From NCBI GenBank assembly GCA_965112735.1, contig OZ218960.1:1364001-1428000 (forward strand): DNA of 64,000 nt, written 5' to 3'. Source of the stretch: Phaeosaccion multiseriatum (lineage: Eukaryota > Ochrophyta, other classes). Made by a program: the position numbers and the translations under genes. Positions 1-12,066 of this stretch are shown here, piece by piece. The notes under the pieces are model-generated. The model had not been told where the DNA came from and did not search any database. It was given only the letters and a program-made list of their open reading frames with translations. Position 1 is the stretch's first letter; each line of letters starts with the position of its first letter.

Positions 1-1
1 A

Positions 2-368
2 GGAGGAGGAGGAGGAGGAGGAGGAGGAGGGGGGGGGTCGGGCAACGTACCGCCAGCGAACTACCTCTGCAACAAGTGCAAGGTTGGTAAATAAGGGGGT
101 TGTGGTAGCTTGTGTTTCTTCTTCTTATTGCGTACCACGTCTCACGCAAGTAAGCACTTCGCTGTTGCCCTGTCCTATCTCTCTTCATAACGATGCTCTC
201 TCGTGTCGCCCCGCGCGCACACACACACGCACACGCATACACAATACACACGCACACATACACACACTTCATGCGCACACATATACACACGCGCACACAC
301 ATACATACCACATGCACACGGATACACACGCACACACACATGCACACACACACACGTACATACACACA

Positions 369-419
<51 letters not shown>

Positions 420-777
420 TCACGCACCACGACAACAGATCCCTGGACACTACATCCAGGACTGCACAATGGCGAGCGTGCCCCCTCCGTCTTATGTGTG
501 CCATGGCTGCGGCAAGAGAGGGCATTACAAGAAGGACTGCCCACTGCTCAGCGGAGGGGGGGGGAGAGGACGGGATGGGGGGAGAGATGGCGGCAGAGAT
601 GGCAGCGGTAGTAGCGGCAGCAGGGGCGGAAGGGAGGGAGGGAGGTATGGAGGGGGAGGGGGCCGGGGAGGAGGGAGCTCGGGAGCATACGGGCCGGCCT
701 CGCATTCATCGCCCCCACCTCCTCCTCCACCTCCCCCTCCCTCACAGCCATCCTACGCGCAGTTCAGGCCCAGCTGA
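2..777 (+). CDS. Zinc-knuckle (CCHC) protein, 3' part only
   Basis: The window opens inside this gene. Exons are 2-82 and 439-777, joined in phase 0 across a GT..AG intron (83-438) filled with CA repeats. The first visible exon starts with poly-Gly and ends in the first half of a zinc knuckle (CNKCK). The second exon completes it (IPGHYIQDC), giving an exact C-x2-C-x4-H-x4-C. A second perfect knuckle, [14 protein letters not shown], follows about 14 residues later. The C-terminus is Gly/Arg/Ser-rich and then Pro-rich, as in RNA-binding proteins. Paired knuckles of this spacing occur in pre-mRNA processing factors such as RBBP6/Mpe1-like proteins. The diagnostic N-terminal domain would lie outside the window, so only nucleic-acid or protein binding through CCHC knuckles is supported. 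Confidence 0.75.
203..420. repeat. (CA)n microsatellite in the zinc-knuckle intron
   Basis: Imperfect CA dinucleotide array with a pure run at about 368-418, reaching to about 20 bases before the 3' splice site at 438. It generates several spurious His/Thr or Cys/Val frames. Confidence 0.95.
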
Positions 778-783
778 GGGGCT

Positions 784-786
784 GGG

Positions 787-821
<35 letters not shown>
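784..821. repeat. (CAGG)n tetranucleotide run
   Basis: About nine GGCA/CAGG units immediately after the zinc-knuckle stop codon, in the presumed 3' UTR. Confidence 0.9.
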
Positions 822-824
<3 letters not shown>

Positions 825-2360
825 GCCACACGGGATGATGTTGCGCGTTTGTATACGCATTTGGCCATGTGGGGAATGAGAGGAAACGGGGCCTTGTGTT
901 TTGCCTCCCTCTTCCAGAGCTTTTGATGTATTTCAGGAGCTACCAATTCATTTTACGATCGTCTGCAAGAAGCTTTGCGACTGTGCTTCCTTCCTTTCGA
1001 TGTCGATAACCCAAGAAAGCAACGCATGCACACACATTGCTCTGTCTACTGCCCTTCCCCTCCCCCTTTCGCCACCTCTACGAGAGGTAAAAGTAACGTG
1101 TAGCTATCAAGCTCTTGCTTGTTGCAGGCCCTGTCGGGGAGGGGGAGGGGGGCAGAGCGCTTCGAGGTGCGGGTGGGAGATGTATTCCATGCTTCCAATC
1201 AATCAGGAGCGGCCCACCTCCCATCTGTAGCCATCGCTGCTGCTGCTGCTGCCGCTGCTGCCGCTCCTGGTGCTGCTCGACCACCCGCTGCCAGGAGCTG
1301 TCGTGTATCGTTTGCTGCTCTGCTTTCGCGCGAGAGCGTCAAGGCTACGTCCATCTCCGAGGGCGAGCAGGAGCGTGAGCCGCGCTCTCTTTTCCTCCAT
1401 GGCGACGGCAAATGGGGACGCACAAGCGAAACCAAACGCCTCTGTCGGGGGACCTCGACCAACCCGAAAAGCAAACAGACGCAGGGCGGGATGACAAAGC
1501 TCCGACCCGTCGAGCCTTCCTTCCTCCCCTGTGAGTTTGGGTGCTGCGTCGTATAGCATTGGTCAAAACAGGTCGCCACGCTTCTCCCCTAATAGCAAGC
1601 AGTTGGTGCCAACATGACCTACTCTCGGGGTATAGCAGTTGGTGATACAGCAGCAGCAGCAGCAGCAGCACCAGCAGCGGAGCCCCTCGCTGTCCGCCTC
1701 TATGGAGCCACGTCCCCTCCCCCCCCCCCGCCGCAGAAGCTCTCTTCCGCTACAAGGGGCCACACAGCGGCGGCACTTCCGTCTCAACGGATGGCACTCC
1801 ACGTCATCAGCACTCCACTACGGGGTTAGAACACACACTCTATCCACCCACTCCTCCGTAGGATTGGACGATACCCTGACTCACTCAGTCACTGACTTAC
1901 TCAGTCACTGACTTACTCCCTCTGTCCACACGCCCCTGCGGGCTCTCCTCCCCACCAACAAAGCTCCGAGACTCTGCTTGCACCTGAGCCAAGGTCAAGG
2001 TCAAGGTCGCTGGCGTCTGTCCTGTGTGAGGCACAATGTCGCCTCGAATATGGCTCCTGTGACGACCAAGGCCAAGGGATGGAATGCCCATGCCCATCCT
2101 CTCTTCTTTTTGTTGCTGTTCTTCTTCTTGCCCCCTTCGCCCGAATAGGACTGGTTCAGTCCTGGCGTCAACAACAACAACCACAGCAACAACAAAAAGC
2201 AAAACAGAGCAAACGCTCCGCGCACGTTGTACCACTGCTCACCAACAGCGATACGCCACCACCGGCAGAATCCCCACGTCAACCAGGCCCCAAGCCTGAG
2301 CAATTAATGTCAAGCTCAGCGCTGTCAAACTCAGCACGGTCAACCTCAGCACTGTCAAGC
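822..2360. other. Unassigned region between two gene 3' ends
   Basis: This stretch lies between the stop of the + strand zinc-knuckle gene and the stop of the - strand LST8 gene, so it should hold two 3' UTRs. It contains a CTG/CCG run (about 1231-1265), one copy of the interspersed GCAGTTGGTGATACAGCAGC motif (1635-1654), and imperfect tandem copies of a GTCAAGCTCAGCACT-like unit at about 2308-2365 that run into the LST8 stop. Open frames here are short, overlap on both strands and show no recognisable domain, so no gene is called. Confidence 0.5.
1635..1654 (+). repeat. Interspersed VGDT motif, intergenic copy
   Basis: Exact GCAGTTGGTGATACAGCAGC followed by a CAG run. Full list of copies is in the findings. 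Confidence 0.85.
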
Positions 2361-2655
2361 TCAAGCCGAGCTGTCGTTGAGGGCAACGCACGTGACCGCA
2401 TTGCGATGGCCAAGGTAGTTCCGAATCACATCCCCCCCGTGCAGCTCCCAGAGCTTGGCACTGTGGTCCGAGGACGCAGTGACGAGGTAGCTGGAATCCG
2501 CCGAAAAGACTGCGTCCCACACCCACCTCTGGTGCTGGGCCAGCGTGCGAGTGAGCTCAAAGTCGTTACCCACGCTCCACACCTTTGCTGTGCTGTCGGC
2601 GGAGGTGGTCACCAAGCGACGCACGTTCGGACTTAGCACCACCTGTTGGGGTGTG

Positions 2656-2708
<53 letters not shown>

Positions 2709-4259
2709 GTGTATGCGTGAGTATATATGTGTGTATGTGTGGATTGTGCGTGTGTGTGTTTGTGTGTGCGTATGGGTGGGGAGTGCGTGGGTGTGAGGTG
2801 TAGGTGCTGAAGAGAAGGGCTCGTCTGTTCTAATCCCTTCCTCTCTGCCCTTCTTGTCCACAGCCCCCTCCCCCCACCCTCCTAAACCAGGTAGGCGTAT
2901 ACATTACCCCCCACCCACCCTCCACGCACCCACACTCCACCCATTCGTACTCCACCCATTCGTACCACTCTCCACCAATCCTCTTATCTATCCATCCACC
3001 CACCCACCCATCCATCCATCCATCCATCCACCCATCCATCCATCCATCCATCCATCCACCCACCCACCCATCCACCCACCCACCCATCCATCCACCCACC
3101 CACCCACCCATCCATCCATCCATCCACCCATCCACCCACCCACCCACCCACCCATCCATCCTTGCATCTACTCCCCACTCACCTTAAGCAGATAGGCATT
3201 ATGTGCCTGAAACTCCTTGACCATGGTAAAGCTCTTACTGTCATTGGTACGCCCTTTGAACACATAGCACGTGCCCATGCTATTGGCCCCCACCAGCACG
3301 CTGGCGTCACTAGCCACAGTGATGGATTGGATCGACTCATCCACCACTGCGGCATTCGACGCGTATCCACTTACGCCCCCCCCCCCTCCTCCTCCTTCTC
3401 CGCCTCCTTCTGCTGCTGCTCCTGCCCCTGCAGCTCCCATCCCACCCGCACCTCCTCCTGGACTCGACCGGTGAAGTTTCAGCTCCATGCACTTGCTCGC
3501 CGTCAGGTCCCACACCTTGTGTGTCGGGGACCGATGCAGGAAGAGTCAGGGGTCAATAAAGAGAGGCATTCAATGCAGAGCGAAACGGGAGGATCAGGGG
3601 CGGGGATCTCCAGTTGCGCGACAAAACACGAATGTACCCGACTGAGACAGCGAGCGAGAGGACCACTCGCAACAAAGCAGATCGAATGAAAAGATAAGAG
3701 GGTCCCCTCCTTACTTGTATCTTGCCGTGCTGGTCCCCGCTGATGAGCTCTGCCTGGTTGGGGTGTAGCGCTACAGTGTTGACAGGGGCCTTGGCTTCGT
3801 AATTGCGCTGGCAGCCCTGCGCACGGAGGTCCCAGATCTTGATGGAGCCGTCCTCGGAGCCAGTGTACATCCACTTGCCTGGGGGGTGGGGTATGGGGGG
3901 GAGTAGAGGGGAAGAGAGTGTGAGTGAGAGAGAGAGGGCGAGAGAGAGACACACAAGGGGGGGGGGAGAGGGGGAGAGGAGAGGAGAGGAGAGGAGAGCA
4001 CACGCATAATTTGTTACAAAGAGGAGAGCAGAGCAGAGCAGTCTCGTACCGTCCTTCTGAAAGCCCATGTCCGTGACATTGGAGGTGTGTCCGTCGTAGG
4101 CCACGATGGGGCTTGGGTTTTGGCTGTTAATCTCGAATATGCGCACATGGGGGTTGCCCGCCGCCGACAGGAATTGCTTGTCCGGTGTGATGCGCAGGCA
4201 GTTGACCTATCAACCCGGAGGGGTATAGGCGCGCAGCGCACAAGGGGTAGATGAACACG

Positions 4260-4293
<34 letters not shown>

Positions 4294-4566
4294 GAGGCCT
4301 GTTAAAAACCAGTGGGAGTACCCCCTTCGAACAAAAAAAGAGAGTGGAGGGGGATTCGTCCAAAGCCCATAATATATGGGAAGACGAGGAAGGGATAAGA
4401 GTGGGCAGGCACGCCAACAAACGATCTACTACTCTGCTGGTCTCTTTCCCCCATACACCTGACTGTCCGGGAACTTGAGGCTGCGATGGCAGGCACCAGA
4501 AGGAGGTTCCCAGAAGTAGATCTTATGGTCATAGCCTGCGCTGCATAGCACAACAGAATGGGTCAT
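2361..4566 (-). CDS. LST8: LST8-like WD40 protein (TOR complex subunit)
   Basis: Five exons on the minus strand (4566-4459, 4206-4050, 3878-3715, 3515-3183, 2642-2361), with every GT..AG junction phase-compatible, give 347 residues. WD40 blades read in order: [75 protein letters not shown] and [13 protein letters not shown]. The ending [16 protein letters not shown] matches the characteristic LST8 C-terminus. The start ATG at 4564-4566 lies just before [14 protein letters not shown], as the family expects. LST8 is the conserved beta-propeller that stabilises the TOR kinase domain in TORC1/TORC2. It is slightly longer than usual (family about 300-325 residues) because exon 4 carries a Gly/Ala-rich insertion between blades 4 and 5. 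Identity confidence is high; exon edges are by eye. Confidence 0.92.
2649..2795. repeat. (GT)n microsatellite in LST8 intron 4
   Basis: GT/TATG-rich run beginning a few bases from the 3' splice site of the last LST8 exon (read as CA on the coding strand). Confidence 0.9.
2990..3165. repeat. (CATC/CACC)n minisatellite in LST8 intron 4
   Basis: Long array of CATC and CACC tetranucleotides inside the intron 3182-2643. Spurious frames encode Pro-Ser-Ile-His repeats or Gly-Trp-Met-Asp repeats. Confidence 0.9.
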
Positions 4567-5345
4567 CTCCCCTTGGCCTCCGTGCCGCGGCTGCGAAGAG
4601 AGGGGGGGGTGGGGGGGCGCAATACTGAGATGTGTAGGCAGCAGGAAGAGGCGAGGATGAGGAGCTTTGGCAAAGAAAGGATTGGAATGGGGGACTACGT
4701 ACGTGTACCCGCAGAATCCGGGGTATTCCTCCCTCCACCCCAACCAATTTCTTCACTTGCCCTCCTCTCCTCCCTTCTCCCTCACTCAAGCCAGTAAAGG
4801 CACACTCCGCTTACCTATTGCGGTCACAATGAGCGTGATAAGCGTGGGGGGGGGGGGGGTGGGGGGCTGATTGCTTAGGTCAAGGCCAGACCGACCCAAA
4901 TCGCAAATCGTACCCATTTTTCGACCTCAGGGCCGCTCGCGTCGGGAATAAAAAAGGGGAGAAAGGCCTGACCTTTGTGGGCTAAAGTGTTCAAATAGAG
5001 GGAGAGAGAGAGCGCGCTGCGGCTGATCTGCGACCCCCCGCTTTCTGGGATCAGCGGAGAGGCCACCCCCTTCCCCGAGGGCGGCCAGGTGTTGAAGAGG
5101 CCCCTGAAACAAGAGGGAGAGCACCAGAACCAAACGGGAGAAACCAGCTAGGCGGCGGTAAAGGCGAGGTGTACACTGATCCCCTGGTCCCTGCGACAAT
5201 GTCGTCGCCAAACTGAGAGAGGACTACTCACTCTGCTCTTTGGGGGGGGGGGCACCCAGACACTTTACTTCATTTGAGGAGACCTGTCAACATGGACAAA
5301 GGCGAGTGAGAAGAGCAGCGAAGGGAAGGGAAGGCGGGTGTTGGG
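4567..5345. promoter_or_regulatory. Intergenic region between divergent LST8 and ankyrin genes
   Basis: LST8 starts leftward at 4566 and the ankyrin ORF opens rightward at 5346, so this 780 bp should hold both 5' UTRs and promoters, possibly also a 5' non-coding exon. It has G-rich runs (4845-4866, 5239-5251) but no recognisable core element or ORF with a domain. The regulatory role is inferred from position only. Confidence 0.4.
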
Positions 5346-6554
5346 ATGGTGGCGAGAGTAGGAGAAACATGGCACGGCGTGGGAGAAGCATGGCACGGCC
5401 AAGGCTCAAAAACTTTCCTTCTTTCATTACTCCTCTTCGTTCTTACTTCTGATTTCACCTGTCCTCGCCCTCTTGTTGGACCTCTCCACCCTCCACCCCT
5501 CCTCGTCCCCCCTCCCTCTTCCGGAACAGCCTCGGGGCGCCTGACTGATAATACCCCCATCTCCAGCAGCGAAGGCGGCAGCGATGTAGCCTCAGACATG
5601 GTCCTTGTTCAGCGCGTTCCATCCCACCTCATGGATGGCGTAGTGGGGTGCGACGCCCTCTGGGCGTCCATTCAGTCGTGGCAGGACGGTGTGGAGGCGT
5701 ATCGCTTCACGGACGGCGACCTGGCCATGCGGCTGGGGTACGTGCGTATGCTCAAGGGAGTCCAGCAGTCGCAGGATGAGCAGGAGGAGGAGGAGAAGAA
5801 GCTCCGAAGGCAGCAGCAGAGTGGCAAGAAAAGCAGACAAGGCGCAGCAGCATTAGCAGCAGCAAGAACAACCATTACAGGAGGAGGTGAGGGCAGGAAG
5901 GTAGTTCTGGCCACTCACTTCACCCCAGCAGCGATGGACGAAGCTGCGGGCAGATGCAACGACGACAACGACGAAGACGACGCCACAGTGCTTTCTTTCT
6001 TGCACGCACACAGGAACTCTGCCGGATGCACCCGAAAGGCGCTCCGAAACGCCGCGGGTAGCAACCGGCCCAAGGCCGTGGCCTGGCTCCTTAAGCACCG
6101 GACCGAAGGGAGCGTGCATGAGGCTATGGACGCAGCGGCCAAGGGCGGTCACGTGGATATCATGCAGCTCCTTCAGACGCAGTGCGGGGAAGCGCTGGAG
6201 GGCTACACGAGTCGAAGGAGGGTGGATGCCGCTGCCCGGGGGGGCGAGCTGGCCGCTCTTCGGTGGCTTGTGGAGGAAGGGGGGGGGGGGGAGGAGGAGG
6301 AGGAAGAGGAGGAGGAGGAGGAGGAGGATGGCAGTGGATGGGGCGGGGCGCGGGGTGTGTCGTGCACGGAGGCGGCAGTGGACGGGGCGGCAACGAACGG
6401 ACACTTGGAGGCGATACGGTACCTGCACCGAGTGTGGGCACAGCGAAGAGGAGGAAAGGAAGCAGGGGTGGGGGGCGGCAAGAGTCGGCGCCTCTCCGCG
6501 GGAATCGCCACAACACCAGGGAGCAGCACCGGCAACAACACCACCACCGCCACC

Positions 6555-6603
<49 letters not shown>

Positions 6604-6608
6604 TCATC

Positions 6609-6687
<79 letters not shown>

Positions 6688-7972
6688 CCACCAACACCAA
6701 CAGCAACAACAGCAGCAGCGACGGTAACAGTCGGCAGGTGCCGGTGTTTTCCCAGGCCTCCGCCTACGGAGGCGGCGACGGGAAGCAGCAGAAGGGCCTT
6801 GCCGGGGGTGCTACCGGCAGCAACGATGGCAGTGGAAGTGACGGGGGGCCTCCTGGCGTGGACGAAGGGGCGGAGGAAGACGAGCGAGGGGAGGAGGGAC
6901 TGGGGGTGGCCACCGGAGAGCAGCAGCAGCAGCAGCAGATGCAGCGCGCACCTGCACCTGACAAGGGCTTGGGCAGCAGAGGTAGGGCGGCCTTCTCCTT
7001 TTCCGCCCTGCGAGCCTTAGCCCGTGGTGCTGGTGCCGGGGGCACTTCCGGGGGGGCTTCACCGGCAGCTACGACACCCGTCGCGGCGGCATCGTCAAGT
7101 TGGGGTGGGGGTAGCCCAAGCAACAGCAGCAGCACGATCACTGTTCGGCAGCGGCAAAAGCAGCCGCAGCGGCAGCGACGGCGGCGGCGGTTGCAGGCGT
7201 TTCAGCAGCTTTTCCCCTCTACAAGAAGGAGCAGTAGCCCGCTGCTGCTGACCCCGCCCGCAACCACCGCGGCTATGGACGGAGCGGCAAGGAATGGGCA
7301 CCTGCAAGTTCTCAAATGGCTTGCAAGACACCGCAATGAAGGCTGTTCCAGCCAGGCGCTTGTCTGGGCCAGTCGGAATGGCCATTTGGAGGTCGTCAAG
7401 TGGCTTGTGCGGTACCACCGAGGGGGAGGTACGGATGGGCAGCTGGAGGACGAGGAGGAGGAGAAGGAGGCGATGGCAGTGGATGGCGCGAGCAGTGACA
7501 ACGGCGCGGGGGGCGGGGCTGCTGAAGCCGCTGGTGTTGTGCTTGACATTGCGGAGAGCCCTCCGGCAGTAGGAGGCAACGGCGGTGAACACCATCTTCA
7601 CTTGGCGGGGCCGGACTTGGGCCTTGGAAGTGTGCATGAAGGTGACGAGCAAGATGAAGAGGAGGAGGACGAGGTTGTTGACATGGAAGATGCCGCCGAG
7701 GGCCTTGACTGGCAAGAGGCAATGTGCGCAGCGGCCGAGGAGGGCCATTTCAATGTCGTCAAGTGGCTGCATCGACACGTGGCAGCCAAGGAGACGGCCA
7801 CGGCAGAGCTCATGGACCGGGCGGCAGCGGGCGGACACTTGCCCATTGTGGCGTTCCTCCATGCCGAGAGGTGAGAGCAGGAGGAGGAGGAGGAGGAGGG
7901 GGGGGGGGGAGGAGGAGGTGGAGGAGGGGGATGGTGGAGGATGAGGAGGAGGAGGAGGAGGAGGAGGAGGAG

Positions 7973-8004
<32 letters not shown>

Positions 8005-10514
8005 GAAGGCGAGGACTCGCAGAGTTGTTCGCCTGCCTGCACGGCTGGAATGCCAAAGGTGTGTGTCTAACCCTTCCCTTTCTGGCCTATCCGCCGCCCC
8101 CTCCCCTTGCCCCCACCCCCTCCTCGCGTCTTTTATGACTCAGGAGCGAGAGCGCGACAGTAGCTGCAATGAACTCTGCGGCGCGACACGGACACCTGTT
8201 GGTGGTACGCTTCCTCACAGTGCACAGACACGAGGGCTGTTCCATCAGTGCCATGGACGGAGCCGCCTCCAAGGGACACCTCGACACTGTGCAGTGGCTG
8301 CACATGCACCGCACTGAGGGATGCAGCACCAACGCCATGGTGAGGGACATGAGACGGATATGAGACGGATATGAGACGGATATGAGAGGGATATGAGACG
8401 GATATGAGACGGATATGAGATGCATATGAGAGGGATATGAGAGGGATATGAGAGGGATATGAGATGCATATGAGAGGGATATGAGACGGATATGAGAGGG
8501 ATATGAGACGGATATGAGACGGATATGAGACGGATATGAGACGGATATGAGATGCAGATGAGAGGGATATGAGAGGGATATGAGAGGGATATGAGATGCA
8601 TATGAGAGGGATATGAGAGGGATATGAGAGGGATATGAGACGGATATGAGACGGATATGAGACGGATATGAGACGGATATGAGATGCATATGAGAGGGAT
8701 ATGAGAGGGATATGAGAGGGATATGAGATGGATATGAGATGCATATGAGAGGGATATGAGAGGGATATGAGACGGATATGAGATGCATATGAGGCGGATA
8801 TGAGACGGATATGAGAGGGATATGAGAGGGATATGAGAGGGATATGAGAGGGATATGAGACGGATATGAGAGGGATATGAGAGGGAAATGAGACGGATAT
8901 GAGATGCATATGAGAGGGATATGAGAGGGATATGAGACGGATATGAGAGGGATATGAGAGGGATATGAGAGTGCCGATTGAGTTTGTGTGTGCATATACA
9001 TCTATGTATGTATGTGTGTAGTCTGAAGGTGTATATCTAAGCCGTCCCCGTTTCCTCCGCTCAGGATGGCGCTGCCGCCGGCGGGTACCTCGAGGTAGTT
9101 CAATGGCTTCACGCCAACCGAATGGAGGGATGCTCTAGGAAAGCCCTCGCCCGCGCCGCTGAGAAGGTAAGGACGTGCGTATACGTGCTGTTATTTTTTT
9201 TAACCCCCCCCTCCCCCCCCCCTTCTTGAGTTTATCCTAAATCTTTTGAATCTCACTCACTTACTCGCTCACTCTCTCACCCACCCACTCACTCACTCAC
9301 TCACTCACTCACTCACTCACTCACTCACTCACTCTTTCACTCACTCTTTCACTCACTCCCTCACTGGTCATTACTCTCTCAGGGTCACATCGAAGTAATG
9401 AACTTCCTACTGCAAGAACGGCCCCTGGGGCTGAACTCTTTCCCCGATGTGGTGAAGCTCGCTGCAGGGGCAGGGCAACTCAGTGTGCTTCAGTGGCTCA
9501 AAGACAAGGAGGACGGCTGCAGCGGCGGAGGCGGAGGAGCAAAGGGGGGGGCGAGGTCAAGCGTCGGGCCCCGCGGCTTGGAGGCATTGGCTGCCGCCGC
9601 AAGGGGCGCGGATGCTGGTGCTGGTGGTGGTGCTGCTGCTCATGGTGCTGGTGCTGCTAATGCTGGCGCTGATGTCGGTACACTCGCCCCGTTCGACGGC
9701 TCTCTCTCTTTGTCTTCTTCCGGTGAGGTCCGGGTGAGGGCAAGAGGAGAAGGAGGAGGAGGAGGAGGAGGAGGAGGAGGAGGAGGAGGAGGAGGAGGAG
9801 GAGGAGGTGAAGGCGGTGGTGGCGACTACGAAATCACAGTTGGTGCTTGTAAGGACGCCATCGATCTCGCCGCTAAGAACGGACATTTCCAAGTTGTACA
9901 GGTGCGTGGGTGCGTGCGTGAAGCGGACTGAACACGAGAGGGGCGCCCCTGCGGGGGCTGAAGGGAGGAGAGCCGTTGGTGGAGGGGGGGGGTGGGCGGA
10001 GGGAGATGGAGAGAGAACGAGACAGAAGAGGCGGCAGAAGCTGTGGTCACAGAGGGTGACACACTGTGCGAAATGGACTGGGGGGTAGTGGTGTACAAGA
10101 CTGTTCCAGAACTGTTACAGAACTGTTACAAAACTGTAGAGTTCAAGCTTCTTCCAAGTCAGATCCTGGGCTCCTAATCGATGCTTCGTGTTGTTCGCTG
10201 CTTTTCTTCTCGTCCCTTTGCCGTTGCCCTGATTCCTGCTCTTCCCTCCTTGCGTATGCCGCTCCCTCCCTCTTCTCGTCTGCGCGTATCTTCAGTGGCT
10301 GTGGAACAATCGTACGGAGGGCTGCTCCCGAGCAGGATTGGTGAGTACGTGTTTGTGTGATAGGAGAGAGATGTGACATTCTCTTTCTCTCTGTGTGTAT
10401 GTGTGTTTGAGAATGCGGCTTGCTTTCTTATTTTTTCTTCCTCTTACTCCTTCATCGCTCACCTTGCTTTTTGCTTTCATTTTCTATCGGACTGACGATT
10501 TATTGTCTACCTTC

Positions 10515-10576
<62 letters not shown>

Positions 10577-11946
10577 GCTCAGGACGCCGCTGCTGCCAAC
10601 GGGCACGAGCAGGTGCTTGACTTTCTGTACCGCCACACCGACGAAGGAGTCACCACAGAGGGGACCCTCTTCTGCCCCAGCGCTCTGCAGAGGGCGGCGG
10701 ATGGAGGTGAGCACTGGCATGCACTGGGCTGGGCTTGGGTTGTAGGGTAGGGCAGGGAAGGGTAGGGTAGGGTAGGGTAGGGTAGGGTAGAGAAGTTAGG
10801 TAGAGTAAAATGGACATAAGAGAAGAGAAGAGTGGAGTCGAGTAGAGTACATGTAGGGGAGGGTATGATAGTGAGTTAAGTAGAATCGAGAAGTAGAGTA
10901 GAGAAGGGTAGGGTAGGGTAGGGGTAGAGTACTTGAGAGTAAAGTAGATCGACAAGGGGAGGAGAGAAGAGTAGAGTAGAGTTGAGAAGCTGTTGCTGTT
11001 CCCCTCAGCCGGTCCTCCCCCTCCCCTTCTCTCTCCGTCCCTCTCCTCTCCCACCCCCCCTTCCCTTCTCTCGTACTCTCTCCTCTCCCCCTCCCCCCCC
11101 CGACCGCCCCCCCCCCCCCTGTTGCCGTCACCCCTCCCCCATCCGCGCCGTTTCAGGGCACCTCTCCGTTCTAAAGTGGTTCGCAGCCAACATGACTGAC
11201 AAGGTCACCTTCACCTCGCAGCTCGTGGACAGGGCAGCAAGCCGAGGGCACCTGCACGTGGTGTCTTGGCTGGAGAGCCTCGGTGTCGGTGAGTTTGAGT
11301 TTTAGTTGGCTCTGCGCTGAGAATCGGGACGGGATCCCGCAGGAGGGGAATACAGGGGGCGTCCTGTGGAGTTTAGTATGCCATCTTGTAGGGCCCCTCC
11401 CTTCCTAATGCTGCTGTATCACCAACTAACGTGCTGCTGCTGTATCGCCAACTGCTGCACTCTTGTGGTGCGTGCCTGTCCCCAGGCTGCTCCTGGAGCG
11501 CGTTTGACGGCGCCGCCGCCAACAACCACTTGCACGTGCTACAACACCTCAAGGCTTCCCCCCTTTACTCAGAGGTGGGGCCTAGCACAGCTGCCTACGC
11601 ACGCGCTGCAGAGAGGCGAAATATGGCAGTGATCGAGTGGCTTTCCAGCAACTACTGTGATGATGTCGCGGGCGCCGGGCAGTGGGCGCTGGTGGGATGT
11701 GAGAGAGAGCTCAAGAACGAGCAGTATCTGCAGCGGCAGGGCCCCCATATGGTGGCGGGTTGTGTCTTGAGGGGGAGGGGCGGGGCGGCAGGGGGGAGGG
11801 GTGGTGCCATGGAGGTTGATCGAGAGCTTGTGGCCCTGGTCAAGGAGAGATTGATCAAGCCGAAGCCGAAATCAATGTCGCAGATGAGAACGAGCAGGAG
11901 GAGGAGGAGGAGCAGCTGGAGCGGCGGTAATGGGAGTAGTAATGGT

Positions 11947-11981
<35 letters not shown>

Positions 11982-12066
11982 GGGCAGTAGGAGCCAGCAG
12001 CAAGGAGGAAGGCGACGTGCCTCATTGTCGTCGCTGCCGACGCCTCCTGGGTGCTCTGTGATGTAG
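5346..12066 (+). CDS. Large ankyrin-repeat protein
   Basis: Eight exons join in frame: 5346-7870, 8144-8339, 9065-9166, 9383-9901, 10296-10340, 10583-10706, 11157-11288 and 11486-12066. From the ATG at 5598 the product is 1323 residues; an upstream in-frame ATG at 5346 would add 84, but that stretch looks UTR-like, so 5598 is the likelier start. Ankyrin-type units of the heterokont pattern recur throughout: GHVDIMQLLQ, GHLQVLKWLARHRNEGCS, GHLEVVKWL, GHFNVVKWLHRH, GHLLVVRFLTVHRHEGCS, GHLDTVQWLHMHRTEGCS, GYLEVVQWLHANRMEGCS, GHLSVLKWF and GHLHVVSWLESLGVGCS. Several introns cut exactly at repeat borders. Low-complexity inserts interrupt the repeats: poly-Glu, a long Asn tract from AAC repeats (about 6570-6690), a Gly run (about 9748-9808) and a Ser run near the C-terminus. 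This is probably a protein-interaction scaffold; no catalytic domain or membrane segment is visible. Confidence 0.85.
6540..6720. repeat. Coding (AAC)n/(ACC)n trinucleotide array
   Basis: About 45 AAC codons with a few ACC and ATC interruptions inside ankyrin exon 1, translated as poly-Asn. Probably length-polymorphic. Confidence 0.95.
8345..8970. repeat. 11-nt minisatellite filling ankyrin intron 2
   Basis: About 57 tandem copies of an 11-base unit with three main variants, GAGACGGATAT, GAGAGGGATAT and GAGATGCATAT, arranged irregularly. It begins almost at the 5' splice site (8340) and takes up most of the intron (8340-9064). Because 11 is not a multiple of 3, the reverse strand shows a false 304-codon frame with an 11-residue period. 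Confidence 0.97.
10741..10985. repeat. Degenerate (GGGTA)n tract in an ankyrin intron
   Basis: Six nearly perfect GGGTA units at about 10761-10790, decaying into AGAGTAGA-type purine-rich repeats. It lies in intron 10707-11156. It looks telomere-like at first sight but has a five-base unit. Confidence 0.8.
11410..11458 (-). repeat. Interspersed VGDT motif, double copy in ankyrin intron
   Basis: Two reverse-orientation copies about 23 bases apart (GCTGCTGTATCACCAACT and GCTGTATCGCCAACTGCTGC), just upstream of the 3' splice site at 11485. Confidence 0.8.

Noticed and set aside
1119-1579. Overlapping ORFs of 110-145 codons on both strands after the zinc-knuckle gene
   Set aside because: No domain, no consistent splice sites, CTG-repeat-driven composition and location in a presumed 3' region.
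6203-6709. Poly-Leu minus-strand frame resembling a membrane segment
   Set aside because: Shadow of the coding AAC/ACC repeat of the ankyrin gene.
8345-8970. Possible CRISPR-like array
   Set aside because: Units are contiguous with no spacers, the unit is only 11 bases, and the context is a spliced eukaryotic gene.
8087-9001. 304-codon minus-strand frame of Ser-Tyr-Pro-Ser-His-Ile repeats
   Set aside because: Pure product of the 11-nt minisatellite: any frame of that unit without a stop stays open. It lies in an intron flanked by in-phase ankyrin exons.
10741-10800. Telomere end or chromosome terminus
   Set aside because: The GGGTA tract is short, internal to an intron, and coding exons continue on both sides.
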